Origin: Ensifer sesbaniae
GTDB lineage: Bacteria; Pseudomonadota; Alphaproteobacteria; Rhizobiales; Rhizobiaceae
Direction: 5' to 3'
Assembly: GCF_013283665.1 (NCBI RefSeq)
Contig: NZ_JABEKU010000002.1
Location: 184,863-248,862 of the forward strand
DNA: 64,000 nt
The notes below the pieces were generated by a model. That model had not been told where the DNA came from. It saw only the letters and a program-made list of their open reading frames with translations, and ran no database searches. The stretch's first letter is position 1. Each line of letters begins with the position of its first letter. A program made the translations under genes and the position numbers. This document shows, one piece after another, positions 19,958 to 28,414 of the stretch.

Positions 19958-20191
19958 ATGAAAAGCAAACACGAAGAGCACGCCCTCGCGATCAGTGCAT
20001 GGGAATCTGAAGGCGGTGCGCCCGACAGATCCGGACGGCTCTATCAATATGGCCGCCGTTTCGAGGGAGATGGCACCTATACGATCTACCATGTCTTTAC
20101 GGGCGAGGTTGCAAGGATAGGCTCCTGGACGATGGAGGGGCTCAGCCCCAAGAATGCTGCGCGCGCGCTGCGCGTTCTCAATGCCCCATAA
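19958..20191 (+). CDS. Small conserved protein, paralogue of the gene at 15270
   Basis: A 77-residue soluble protein with a strong GAGGAGGG ribosome site. Its core (HALAISAWESEGGAPDR, YQYGRRFEGDGTYTIYHVF, VARIGSW) is shared with the protein at 15270-15536, defining a small family. The C-terminal AARALRVLNAP ends cleanly, so this copy probably shows the intact length. It is followed within 20 bp by a decayed gene and then a 40-residue membrane protein. Function unknown. Confidence 0.65.
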   Translation: MKSKHEEHALAISAWESEGGAPDRSGRLYQYGRRFEGDGTYTIYHVFTGEVARIGSWTMEGLSPKNAARALRVLNAP

Positions 20192-20209
20192 GTGGCTCCG
20201 GAATAAGCG

Positions 20210-20433
20210 ATGCGCGGCTACCCAGACGATATCGTCGCAGCCCTGAGCGAGACCGAGGTGCGCACCCTGCGGCGCGTATTTGTATCGAATTCAAAATTCC
20301 GCGCAGAGGGAAGCGCATCCAAGGAGTTGCAAACTTTCTGATGGCAGAGTTTCGGCGTCATCCACGAGACCAAGACATGTTTCTCGCTGCCGCGCGGGTG
20401 TTCTGCTGCCTCCAAGAACCAGGTCAAGGGTAG
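20210..20433 (+). pseudogene. Frameshifted paralogue of the small protein at 21446-21694
   Basis: From ATG 20210 the frame gives DIVAALSETEVRTLRRVF. The similarity then jumps to the next frame near 20275-20281 and continues as CIEFKIPRRGKRIQGVANF and LMAEFRRHPRDQDMF to a TAG at 20431. The minus-strand protein at 21446-21694 reads TVAEVDMLRRVFEAICAEYQ, VPREGIRAEHLARFLMGKF, clearly the same family. A small deletion of about 7-10 bp just after the RRVF codons explains the break. As written only a 43-residue peptide would be made. Confidence 0.6.
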
Positions 20434-20543
20434 CAGACAGGCACTCAGCTGAGGTCACGCTAGGAGGATGGCCCACATCTACACGACCTGCTGCGAGAAA
20501 CATCAAAATAATAAAACACAAAAAACGACACGGGAGAAAGTCA

Positions 20544-20666
20544 ATGAAATCGCATGTTGGGAGTTCTGAATACTGTTTCAGACCGGTTGAGTTCCTAGTT
20601 CGCTCGTCGCTTGTAATGGCGCTCGGGGCGGTCGCTTGTGTTACGTTCTACGACGTCTTTTGGTAG
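20544..20666 (+). CDS. 40-residue single-pass membrane protein
   Basis: MKSHVGSSEYCFRPVEFLV followed by a hydrophobic helix (SSLVMALGAVACVTFY). The ATG has a GGAGAAAG ribosome site. It is followed 50 bp later by an intrinsic terminator, which supports a real transcript. It belongs to a cluster of tiny membrane proteins in this part of the window. Function unknown. Confidence 0.5.
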   Translation: MKSHVGSSEYCFRPVEFLVRSSLVMALGAVACVTFYDVFW

Positions 20667-20715
20667 GTGCAGGAGCGAAGATAACATGAAGCTATTTCGA
20701 CATTTCGTATAAAAC

Positions 20716-20740
20716 AAAGCCCGCCAAAACCGCGGGCTTT
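20716..20740 (+). terminator. Intrinsic terminator after the small-gene cluster
   Basis: The 9-bp arms AAAGCCCGC (20716-20724) and GCGGGCTTT (20732-20740) with a 7-nt loop. The A-rich upstream and T-ending downstream flanks would let it work from either side. Confidence 0.7.
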
Positions 20741-21042
20741 ATTACGAAGACTAATTGGGCGAAACTAATATTCTCAATCTCGTAAGAGGGGCACCTCAAA
20801 TAAGGATCATCCTCTGCTAGGCAGGGCCGGTCCAGTAACATTTTGGGGGTGATGGAAACATGCGGCGACCTGACTGCCTCGCTCGACTCGCCTCTCGCAA
20901 CGAGCAGGGCGGCACGCGATCAGCGGTTGGTTTGGCGATCACGGCGGTGTGCGAGGCTTTTGGTGCCGCGCGGTCGGACTCGCGGAGCGAGTGAAGCAGC
21001 TTTCCGACAGATGGGGTGGCGCGCAAACCCTGTCGCTACCCG

Positions 21043-21306
21043 TCATGGAAAGTCGCTTCTTGTGAGAATGTACAACGACCTGTGCCCACTGGAGTAAACG
21101 GACTGTGCGACGTCTTCGATCAGGCCCCGTGCCGCATCGAAAGCCAAAAGACACTCGGCTTCGGTCGCGTGCGGAGAGGCGGATTTCAATAACGCCCCGG
21201 ATTCGACGAAGAACGGAATCTCGAACATGCCGTCATGACCCAAGAACCGGACAGCTTTCCTAGCATCGATGAAACTTCGGCTGCGATTGGGAAAGGAGAG
21301 GGCCAT
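21043..21306 (-). CDS. DUF1488-family small protein
   Basis: An 87-residue protein with the full DUF1488 pattern: ALSFPNRSRSFIDARKAVRF, GHDGMFEIPFFVESGALL, TEAECLLAFDAARGLIEDVA, SVYSSGHRSLYILTRSDF. ATG 21306 has GAGG 9 bp upstream; a TTG at 21312 is possible. It is the intact counterpart of the shortened paralogue at 15539-15763. It is the last gene of a minus-strand set starting at 21694. Function unknown; these proteins are common in rhizobia. Confidence 0.75.
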   Translation of the reverse strand: MALSFPNRSRSFIDARKAVRFLGHDGMFEIPFFVESGALLKSASPHATEAECLLAFDAARGLIEDVAQSVYSSGHRSLYILTRSDFP

Positions 21307-21325
21307 AATCAACCTCGTGTCCCGC

Positions 21326-21446
21326 TCAGATACCGCTGAGCAGAACTAAGCAGGCTATGAAACCGATCGCGAGCGCAACCGTGGCCCAGCCGAGCGAGCG
21401 GCGGTAGTCATGGGCATAGAGTTGGTGGGAAGACGAAACCTCACAT
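21326..21446 (-). pseudogene. Possible decayed small membrane-protein gene
   Basis: One minus-strand frame reads SSHQLYAHDYRRSLGW then ATVALAIGFIACLVLLSGI and stops at 21326, the look of the nearby 40-residue membrane proteins. It fills the gap between two same-strand genes, but has no start codon: the ATG overlapping the upstream stop (TGATG) runs straight into TGA. A one-base deletion near the start would explain this. Confidence 0.35.
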
Positions 21447-21694
21447 CACCCTCCCTCCGCTCGCGGACGGCGCTTTCCCTGCTTGGGATAGGTTTTGCGG
21501 GTGGCTGCCAGAAGAGATCGTTCCGTTGAAACGGACACACGAAACTTGCCCATCAGAAATCGAGCGAGGTGCTCCGCGCGAATTCCTTCTCGCGGTACCT
21601 GATACTCGGCGCAAATCGCCTCGAATACACGTCGCAGCATGTCGACCTCTGCGACGGTCATCGCCACGGGTCCATTTCCACTGAATGCGGACAT
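21446..21694 (-). CDS. Small conserved protein of unknown function
   Basis: The product is 82 residues with a GAGGAG ribosome site 7 bp before ATG 21694. The helical core TVAEVDMLRRVFEAICAEYQ, HLARFLMGKF and SLLAATRKTYPKQGKRRP suggests a compact soluble helical protein with a basic tail. The family is shared with the broken gene at 20210. It heads a minus-strand set ending with DUF1488. Confidence 0.6.
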   Translation of the reverse strand: MSAFSGNGPVAMTVAEVDMLRRVFEAICAEYQVPREGIRAEHLARFLMGKFRVSVSTERSLLAATRKTYPKQGKRRPRAEGG

Positions 21695-22112
21695 TTACGT
21701 CTCCTCGCTGTATTTCTACGGAGCAATGAGGATCGGAAGCACGTTGGATGCTGACCATCGGTTGCGGTTCATCATTGTCCAGAACTCCACGCCGGTGTTC
21801 CGGTGGGGAGGTCACTTAGGAACCGTCGCATTCCACAACGTCGGTCCGTATTGAAAGGCAGCAGTGCTGTCGTATGCGCCACCATTCAGTGGCTACGGGT
21901 GATGCCCCAGTCGATCGGTTCAAGGTTATCCTCGCCGCTGACGCGGTCCTGTCCGAGTTCGTCGTTGCGAATTCGATACTGGGGTATTGTCCCTTACGGG
22001 CAGGCTTGCCGGGATGCGGTAGTCTCCGCCGCGCGCGGGCGACAGCTACTCCGGTCCCTAAGGCAAACGGACAGTCCTACGGCGTAGCGATGCTGTGACA
22101 TGGTCATTGCTC
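21695..22112. other. Intergenic region without a supported gene
   Basis: About 420 bp between minus-strand genes. Short overlapping frames, no family resemblance and no obvious regulatory palindrome. Confidence 0.35.
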
Positions 22113-22396
22113 TCATTGTTTTGGCGTGTTCGAAATCTCGGCGCCGCCAAGCGCGACCAGACGCGCCAGTTCGTCGGGTTCGATCTGGATCAACCGCATG
22201 CTGCTGTAGCGGTTATCGACCGTCGCGGCAGCTTAATGAAGGTGGCGACGCGGCGATAGGCGATCCAGGAAAGCCCCTCGATCAGCACCTCGTCGTCATC
22301 GATTTCGTAGTCACCAGCGGCAATCGCCTCATCGACGCCCGGCAGTGTAAAGGACCAGTCGAAGTGGATTGTCCGGTGTTTCGTTCGGTTGAACAT
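22113..22396 (-). pseudogene. Frameshifted conserved rhizobial hypothetical gene
   Basis: From ATG 22396 the frame reads MFNRTKHRTIHFDWSFTLPG, VDEAIAAGDYEIDDDEVLIE and SWIAYRRVATFIKLP. Near 22225 the sense continues one frame over as ATVDNRYSSMRLIQIEPDEL and ARLVALGGAEISNTPKQ, ending in TGA at 22113-22115. A single missing base after ctgcc would restore one protein of about 95 residues. In the written frame the protein ends after 16 unrelated residues at 22190. I recall similar small proteins in rhizobia, but no function is known. Confidence 0.65.
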
Positions 22397-22797
22397 GTCA
22401 TCTACTTTCGACGCAGGCACTGCCGGCGTCGCTGGCACGCGAACTCTGTTATGTCGAAAGTGGATGCGTCAGAACCGCCGCTTTCTCGCGGCAGGACACA
22501 CCGTTACGACAATCGAACAGGGGAAAATGGCGGGTCGGGACTCTGACGCCGCGAGAAGCCAAGCTGGCCTAAATCGACCCTTGGAAGCATGCGCGGCAAT
22601 TGAGGTCAATTCAAGATGCCGCTGGCGGCTCATACCTGGCGGAACGATGGCCGCAATCCTTGCACTCGCGGAGAACAGTGCTTCTACGGAACACCTATCC
22701 TGCCCAACACAGCCAGGACAGCCATGCGTGGCACCTGCGGTTTCCAGACTCGGTTCAACATGCCACCGACACTGGGTTCGAGTGACGCCCCTGAGCA

Positions 22798-22947
22798 TCA
22801 TTCGGCTGGATTATCGGGCTGGGGCCGTTGCTGCGCTGCCGGGGCGACTTCATAACCGCTGAAAATCACAGGCGGCGGGCGAAACGCCCAAACCAGCATG
22901 ATACTCATCGCGACGAGTAATAGAGAGAAAACAAGACGATTTGACAT
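22798..22947 (-). CDS. 49-residue membrane-anchored peptide
   Basis: MSNRLVFSLLLVAMSIMLVW forms one N-terminal hydrophobic helix, followed by a proline-rich tail (AFRPPPVIFSGYEVAPAAQ). The ribosome site is weak. The N-in or signal-anchor layout and clean ends make it plausible. Function unknown. Confidence 0.45.
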   Translation of the reverse strand: MSNRLVFSLLLVAMSIMLVWAFRPPPVIFSGYEVAPAAQQRPQPDNPAE

Positions 22948-23633
22948 GGCGCTATTCTCCCACTTTTGGAGCGCTTTGAATGCAGGGGGGCAGCATTCGT
23001 CGCCATTATCAGGTCAGGTATTTCTGGCAAGGAAACGGGCAAGCACCTTCATTCAGGCCTCGCCGGCTGTGTGGGCAACTTCGATTGTCCCGTCGTTGCT
23101 CGGTAACAAAGCATCCCTCTCAGCAGCGCTTTTTGCCGGATGATGACGTCGCTTTCGTAGAGCTACCTCGCCTACGGCAAGCTCCTGTCGCAAAAAAAGT
23201 TTACCACGTTCTGTCCTCGCGGTCTTGGACGAGGGATCGTTCGAAGAGTTTGAATGTACGTGTAACGGGATGGGGGACCATCAATGCTCGGCAGGCCAAC
23301 ATTGCCTCGCAGGACTTTACCGTGTTGGGCGGATCATTGTCTGATATGAGACGCACGCTCAGAAGGTCTGGAACTTTATGGAGAAGGGGGGCTCCGGTCA
23401 TCGGATGGAACGACCCCTGCGGCGCCCGCATCCATCGCATCCGGAAAGGCACGGCCACGCTCGCTGACTACTCAGACGTCTTCAAGCGTAACGTCGAGGA
23501 GTCCCGTCCCGCAGATTTCAGCCATGGGGCCTGACTGTCGAAGAGCTCGGCTGTGCAAGAATGCACACTACCAAAGTCCTCCGTCGCCGACCGCGCATGC
23601 GAGAATGACGTCGAGACGCTTGAGCACATCCGC
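22948..23633. other. Probable decayed DNA beside the Tn3 relic
   Basis: About 690 bp with many overlapping short frames and no recognisable protein. The composition is coding-like but no frame is maintained, as expected of eroded transposon or gene debris. Confidence 0.35.
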
Positions 23634-24178
23634 CTACTTTCCGATTTCCTCCCTCTCAACAATCGAGAGGCAACTCCAGATCGTGCGGTGGTCGCCGATC
23701 CCGAGAGGATCGATATGCGCCCGGACACGCTTGGAAAGCGAAGTTGCGCTAAGCAGTTCGGCTGACACCAGTCGGCGCTTTCGCGATAGACCGTGGAACG
23801 GCCAAGGCCAAGCTGCCTGGCGGCTTCCGCCGGTGGTCTTTTTCGCCTCGATCAGCTTCATGGCTGCCTTGACTTTCTCTATGTCCAGCGGTTGGCGCCG
23901 CGTCGCTTTCCCTTTGCCCTTGCGGCAGCCACACCGTCTTTAATCCGTTCCGAGATCAGTCGCCTTTCGAAATGCGCGATGGCACCGAAGACATGGAAAA
24001 TGAACTCGCCGGCGGCCGAAGAGGTGTCGATCTTCTCCTCAAGGCTGAGGAGGTCGATCTGTCGCCCCCGCAGCATCTTCACCGTTTCCAGCAGCTCCGC
24101 CAGTGACCGTCCGAGCCGGTCGAGCCGCACGACGTTAGTGTCGCCAGCGCGGGCATAATGCAGGCCGAGAGCAGACAA
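23634..24178 (-). pseudogene. Serine resolvase/invertase fragment, frameshifted
   Basis: The frame at 23879-24178 gives RLDRLGRSLAELLETVKML, then RGRQIDLLSLEEKIDTSSA and GEFIFHVFGAIAHFERRLIS, the core and E-helix region of small serine recombinases. The next frame continues with VKAAMKLIEAKKTTGG and a degraded version of the DNA-binding LGLGRSTVYRE motif. The N-terminal catalytic part with the active-site serine (YARVST region) is missing, so it is inactive. Confidence 0.8.
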
Positions 24179-24612
24179 TGTCGGATCACGTGCACGATCT
24201 CGCGGCAGCGTATGGGCTTCGTGGGGCGACCCGGAGAGATATCCCCTTCATGATCGAGGCGGCTTGGGACACAGATGAAGGCATGGTGATCGCCGCCCGC
24301 ATCATCGACGTGCTGCGCCAAGCCAACCCCGCGATCTCAACCATCGAGCGCGCCGGCATCGCGGGCCGGGCGCAGGCCAGGAAACAGGCGGCTCATGCGC
24401 TTGTCACCGGTCTTCGGCCGGTGCAACTGGACGCGCTCGATGCCCTAATGATCCTCGAGGCCGGCAGGGGTACCATACCGCTCACGTGGCTCAAGCCAAT
24501 CCCGACGGCGGCAAAGCCCGATTACGTTCGCGACATTCTCGAGCGCCTGCGAATGGTGAGGTACATCGGGGTTCCGGCGAAACTGACCGCCGCCGTGCAC
24601 CCCGACCGATAG
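24178..24612 (+). pseudogene. Tn3-family transposase N-terminal fragment (DUF4158 region)
   Basis: A 144-residue frame resembling the DUF4158 domain: DLAAAYGLRGATRRDIPFM, ISTIERAGIAGRAQARKQA, LTWLKPIPTAAKPDYVRDIL and ERLRMVRYIGVPAKLTAAV, ending at HPDR where the full protein (about 990 residues) would continue. The DDE catalytic domain is absent. Confidence 0.8.
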
Positions 24613-25080
24613 TAAGACCGGTGCTCTCGTCGGTGATGATGTCTTGAGTGAGAATATCCAATGCCATCGGTCAATCTCCCAATAGAACGAATTGATCAAA
24701 GAAAGAGACACCAGCTACTACGAGCCAATCGATTTATACGTGGGCTCTACGCGCCTTCTTCGAACCGTTCAAGTCATCCGCAATGACTGACTAATATATC
24801 TGTAGTTGTACCTCACTTCGACGCCTGATCAGTTCGACGGCAAAAAAGCGTTGCGGCTGAATGGGTTGTGTCGTCACATGTCGCGGTAGTGATTAGGATC
24901 ACATGAGGCGAGGGTCGCTTTCAGCACGAATGCAACCAACAGAAGCTTGATGCTGTGGCCCAGAGCCGCCCGGAAAGGCGTCGCAAGCGGCTCTGGAACC
25001 ACTTTTGCGACCCCGGCGGTGGATGACGCCAAGGTTGCATCAGGATATTCCGCGATTGAATTGCCCGACAAGGAGAGTAG
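24613..25080. other. Intergenic region upstream of the two-component locus
   Basis: One minus-strand frame at 24874-25071 (65 residues, TTG start) has a hydrophobic segment IKLLLVAFVLKATLA but no good ribosome site; I do not call it. Otherwise nothing recognisable. Confidence 0.35.
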
Positions 25081-25115
25081 GACTTTTGCCGCCCCGCATA
25101 GGACTTAGGTCCTAT
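25081..25115 (+). promoter_or_regulatory. Composite motif copy A (GACTTTTG ... GGACTTAGGTCC)
   Basis: GACTTTTG at 25081-25088, then 21 bp later the palindrome ATAGGACTTAGGTCCTAT (25098-25115). The same two-part arrangement recurs at 25237, 28381 and 30343 around the two-component genes. Probably a binding site of the NarL-type regulator encoded at 26231-26881. Confidence 0.6.
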
Positions 25116-25236
25116 ATGCACGAACCCACGACAACGGGCTGCAAGCAATCTACTCCCCAACCCGGTCGCACCAGCCCATCAAGTCACAGTCACGGATCGA
25201 AGCGCCGAAGACCGGAACCGGGGGCAACCGAACTAA

Positions 25237-25270
25237 GACCTTTGCGGCTAAGAATGGGGACTGAAGTCCC
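25237..25270 (+). promoter_or_regulatory. Composite motif copy B (GACCTTTG ... GGGACTGAAGTCCC)
   Basis: GACCTTTG at 25237-25244 and the palindrome GGGACTGAAGTCCC at 25257-25270, start-to-start spacing about 22 bp. It lies about 155 bp before an intrinsic terminator, so it may drive a short transcript. Confidence 0.6.
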
Positions 25271-25464
25271 ATGGCGTACGCTTTGGCGCCACTCTACCTT
25301 TTTGACACGCGCCATACACCGGAGCGGCAGTTTCCAAGCCCGTCTACGGTATGCCTACAACTGGGGCCAACCAAGAGCCTCCACAGATCGGCGCCCCTGA
25401 CACTTGGCCCCTTGGTTTACCTCAACGGCTCCATAGGGAGAACTCCTCAAGGGGCCGTCTTTTT
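25271..25464 (+). ncRNA. Candidate small regulatory RNA ending at an intrinsic terminator
   Basis: There is no credible coding frame between motif B and the strong terminator at 25426-25464. The stretch can fold internally: GGGGCCAA (25363-25370) pairs with TTGGCCCC (25404-25411). The combination of an upstream regulatory motif, internal stem and terminator suggests a small RNA of roughly 100-190 nt. The 5' end is unknown. Confidence 0.4.
25426..25464 (+). terminator. Strong intrinsic terminator
   Basis: Outer stem CGGCTCC (25426-25432) with GGGGCCG (25451-25457), including one G-T pair. An inner GGAG/CTCC stem is present, followed by TCTTTTT (25458-25464). There is no coding gene directly upstream. 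Confidence 0.7.
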
Positions 25465-25746
25465 CTGCCGGACCGCGGCAGCGGGCTCAACCCGATAACA
25501 GCAAGCAGAGGCAGGCTCGGTCGCGTCTGCCGAGCTGATCCGCCAGATCGCGCCCGCGAATCCCCGCCCGGTTTTCCGACCATCGTCTGGCCTGGATGGG
25601 ACGAAGGTCTGGCCCATCTGGGGGAAAAGTCCTGTACAGGCAGGATCTTTGCCGGGGCGAGTTGACTGCGTGTCTCGGTCGGGGGCAAAGTTCGTTCGTT
25701 GCCCGCCGCGCTGAGTGCGCTTTGCGCACGAAAAGACCTTGGAGAC

Positions 25747-26181
25747 ATGATGATCACGCGTCGGATGATCCTGACAGCATTCTTGCCGGCAGTCTGCACC
25801 CTCGCCATCTCTACACCCTACAGTCTCGAAATGTCGGGCGCCGGGCTTGCGATCGTCAAGTCGGCAGCCTTCGCCAACAATGGCAATGGTGGCGGAGGCG
25901 GGGGCGGCAATGGCGGTGGGAACGGTGGAGGAAATGGTGGCGGGAACGGAGGCGGGGGCTCAAATGGCGGCGATCGCTCCAACTCCAACAGCGAGCGTTC
26001 CAACGGCTCCAATCGTGGCACAAAGGCCAAAGGAGAGGATGTCGGCGTACGCCACGAAGGCGGCATCACCGAAGAGATTGCGAATGGCCGCTACATCATG
26101 AAGGATGCCCGCGGACGCACGATCATCAATCGCCGCGCGACGGCAAGCGATAGAAAACGAATAGATTCGTTCTTGCATTAG
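25747..26181 (+). CDS. Secreted glycine/asparagine-rich protein
   Basis: The product is 144 residues. An N-terminal signal (TRRMILTAFLPAVCTLAIS, with a twin-arginine-like RR only two residues from the start) is followed by a low-complexity Gly/Asn stretch of about 35 residues (NNGNGGGGGGGNGGG pattern). Then come a Ser/Asn-rich linker and a compact C-terminal domain (EDVGVRHEGGITEEIANGRY, IMKDARGRTIINRRATASD). A GGAG ribosome site precedes ATG 25747. It is encoded beside the two-component genes and parallels the second secreted protein at 28543 in layout (signal, then a Gly-rich repeat starting right after cleavage). A cell-surface or matrix role is inferred; the family is not known to me. Confidence 0.7.
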   Translation: MMITRRMILTAFLPAVCTLAISTPYSLEMSGAGLAIVKSAAFANNGNGGGGGGGNGGGNGGGNGGGNGGGGSNGGDRSNSNSERSNGSNRGTKAKGEDVGVRHEGGITEEIANGRYIMKDARGRTIINRRATASDRKRIDSFLH

Positions 26182-26230
26182 CCAATGGCGGTCGCACAAA
26201 GCCGGTCGGACGGTCCTGGTACGATGTGGA

Positions 26231-26881
26231 TCAGACGTCGCGCGCATCGCGCAGCACCATCGCCGCTTCGGTGCGATTGGCGGCACCCAGTTTCGTCATG
26301 ATCTGCGTCATGTGATGCTTTACGGTCTTTTCCTGCAGGTCCAGTTGGATTGCAACATGCTTGTTGCTCATGCCGGCTGCCACCAATTCCAGAACCTCCC
26401 GTTCACGAGGCGTTAGGTTGGCGACTAGGCCAGACTTGCTGCCCGCCGCCGGTGCCCGGCTGGACAGGAGCTTGGCCGACAAGGTCGGCGCAACGTAGCG
26501 GTCCCCCGAAGCCACGGTGCGAATGACGTCGGCAAGCGCTCTTGCGCCAACGCCCTTCAGCACATAACCGGTGGCCCCCCGATCCAGTGCAGTTGTCACG
26601 TCGTCACCGTCTTCGGAAACGGTGAGCATGATAATCTTCTGCGACGGGACGATTTGCAGCACCGCCGGTATCGCCTCCAGCCCGCCGCCGGGCATGGAAA
26701 TGTCCATGAGCATGATATCCGGCCGGAGGCTTCCCGCGATCTGGGTGGCATCATCCTTCGAGCTGCCCTCGGCGACAATTTCGAAGCCCTCGATCTCCGA
26801 CAGGCTCCGGATCACACCCTCCCGAAACAAGGGATGATCGTCCACGACAGCAACGCGAATTGGAAACACCATAATTGTCAT
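26231..26881 (-). CDS. NarL/LuxR-type response regulator
   Basis: The product is 216 residues. The receiver domain has the acidic pair VVDDHPLFREG, phospho-acceptor Asp at about residue 60 (DIMLMDISMP), and the conserved Thr and Lys (IIMLTVSEDG, GYVLKGVG). The C-terminal LuxR helix-turn-helix is LTPREREVLELVAAGMSNK, HVAIQLDLQEKTVKHHMTQI. The start overlaps the kinase stop by 4 bp (ATGA), so the two are coupled. It probably binds the composite motifs found at 25081, 25237, 28381 and 30343. Confidence 0.95.
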   Translation of the reverse strand: MTIMVFPIRVAVVDDHPLFREGVIRSLSEIEGFEIVAEGSSKDDATQIAGSLRPDIMLMDISMPGGGLEAIPAVLQIVPSQKIIMLTVSEDGDDVTTALDRGATGYVLKGVGARALADVIRTVASGDRYVAPTLSAKLLSSRAPAAGSKSGLVANLTPREREVLELVAAGMSNKHVAIQLDLQEKTVKHHMTQIMTKLGAANRTEAAMVLRDARDV

Positions 26882-28320
26882 AGCTCCTTGACGCTGGTCG
26901 TCATGCGAACGGTTGTCCCGGTCGCCGCTGTGACGACCTCGAACGTTCCTCCGAGACTTTCGATCCGTTCTCTGAGGCCGGCAAGACCAAGACTTGTGGG
27001 CAGAACTGTGTCCGGATCAAAACCGGGCCCACTGTCCACAACCTCGATCATGACGCGGTCGCCATCCATCCGCTGGGACACCCGTTGCCCAATACCGCCG
27101 CCGTGACGAAAGCCGTTGTTGAGCGTCTCTTGCACGAATCGGTAGATGCATATCTTCGCGGCGTGCGAGATGCGTTCGGGAGGCTTGGTCAACTGCAGTT
27201 CGACCGGCGCCCCCGTCCGCTGCTGATGCGCCTTTACGCACCGCTCCAGAATCTCAGTCAGACCTGCCGTCTCTATCTGCGGCAGGACCAGACCGCCGCA
27301 GATCGTGCGAATCTCCTGCATCGCCTCGTCCAAGCTCGCCTTTATCGCAGCGATTTCGCGATCACGCGTGGCCACCGGCATTTTGCTGCGCTTCAAGGCT
27401 TCACTGTCCAATCTGAGCGACGCATAGGCCACGAGTTGCGCAGGGCCATCGTGCAGGTCCGCCCCGATGCGTCTCAGATAGCTTTCGTTCAACGCTGTGG
27501 CGCGCTGCGACGCGCGCTGGAGGCGACCCCGCAACATTTCATTCTGGGCAAGCGATGCCGAGAGCTCATCGACCCTTTGCTTGAGGGCATGACGCTGGAT
27601 CTCGATCGTCTTGCTGCCGCGAAGCACGATTGCCGACAGCACGACAAAGAAGGCAAGTGTGAAGGCTGCGACCGCCAGCCACGTGTGCATACGCGCCTGA
27701 TTGAGACTTTGCTGAAACTCATTGGCAACTTCGTGGAATTCCGACACCGCAACCACCTGTCCGGACCAGGGCTGCAGCACGGGATTGTAAATAACGAGCG
27801 CCGGCACGGCTGAACCTTTGTCAGCCGCTACTTCTCCTTCCGGGTCGAAGCGTGCAGCCATCTTGCCCGAGAATGCGGTTTGTAATTCATCGCTGAGCCC
27901 AATCTTCGCACCGACAGCGGCCCGATCACTCGCATAGAGGAGCGTGCCGTCCGCACGCCAAAGACGAAAGGAGAGAAGCCGGTCACCCAATGCGCCCTGG
28001 CCAAGGGTCTCGTCCAGCGCCCGAGCCACGGTCTCGTCGAGGACTTCATTCTTCTGCATGTCGGGTAGCAGCGGCGCGATCACGCTATCGACGTACAGTG
28101 CTGTCGTCGCGGCCGAGTTTCGGGTGACGGCGTCTTCGATTCTGTTCGAAACAAAGGCTCCGATCAGCACCATGGCGCATGCGGCAACGGCTCCTCCGAT
28201 CAGCAGGAACTGCGTGGCAAGCGATTGAGAATTCCAACGGGTTATGAGTCGATTTACGCGCACCAGGTCTCTCGGATCGGGCCGCCGGCTCGTACGGCGT
28301 GACGATTGTAGCAAGGCCAC
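26878..28320 (-). CDS. NarL-type sensor histidine kinase
   Basis: The product is 480 residues. Two transmembrane helices (about 36-57 and 213-233) bracket a periplasmic sensor of about 150 residues. A cytoplasmic coiled-coil (HALKQRVDELSASLAQNEML) leads to the HisKA_3 box with phospho-acceptor His290 (IGADLHDGPAQLVAYASLRL). The ATPase domain has CIYRFVQETLNNGFRHGGG (N box), VVDSGPGFDP and LGLAGLRERIESLGG. It phosphorylates the co-encoded regulator. It is transcribed divergently from the secreted-protein gene at 28543, with motif copy C between them, so autoregulation is likely. The signal is unknown. Confidence 0.94.
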   Translation of the reverse strand: MALLQSSRRTSRRPDPRDLVRVNRLITRWNSQSLATQFLLIGGAVAACAMVLIGAFVSNRIEDAVTRNSAATTALYVDSVIAPLLPDMQKNEVLDETVARALDETLGQGALGDRLLSFRLWRADGTLLYASDRAAVGAKIGLSDELQTAFSGKMAARFDPEGEVAADKGSAVPALVIYNPVLQPWSGQVVAVSEFHEVANEFQQSLNQARMHTWLAVAAFTLAFFVVLSAIVLRGSKTIEIQRHALKQRVDELSASLAQNEMLRGRLQRASQRATALNESYLRRIGADLHDGPAQLVAYASLRLDSEALKRSKMPVATRDREIAAIKASLDEAMQEIRTICGGLVLPQIETAGLTEILERCVKAHQQRTGAPVELQLTKPPERISHAAKICIYRFVQETLNNGFRHGGGIGQRVSQRMDGDRVMIEVVDSGPGFDPDTVLPTSLGLAGLRERIESLGGTFEVVTAATGTTVRMTTSVKEL

Positions 28321-28380
28321 GCCAACCTAACCACTCTCAGGACGCGGTCAATGGCGCGGCAATCTCAGCAATTTTGATCG

Positions 28381-28414
28381 GACCTTTGATGTCCCAGGCT
28401 CAGACCTAAGTCCC
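28381..28414 (+). promoter_or_regulatory. Composite motif copy C (GACCTTTG ... AGACCTAAGTCCC)
   Basis: GACCTTTG at 28381-28388 and GACCTAAGTC at 28403-28412, spacing 22 bp. It lies in the divergent promoter region between the kinase gene (starts 28320) and the secreted-protein gene (starts 28543), the best-placed of the four copies for a direct regulatory role. Confidence 0.65.

Larger units (their letters stand above)
23634..24612. mobile_element. Remnant of a Tn3-family transposon (resolvase and transposase fragments)
   Basis: A broken serine resolvase on the minus strand abuts an N-terminal-domain fragment of a Tn3-family transposase on the plus strand. The resolvase has lost its catalytic N-terminus, and the transposase has lost its extreme N-terminus and everything after about residue 145 of the fragment. 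The internal junction near 24178 suggests a deletion that removed the res site and both gene starts. No terminal inverted repeats could be identified. Confidence 0.7.

Noticed and set aside
23201-23534. Possible protein remnants on both strands
   Set aside because: Frames look protein-like for short stretches only; no family could be named.
24874-25071. 65-residue minus-strand frame with a hydrophobic segment
   Set aside because: TTG start without a ribosome site.
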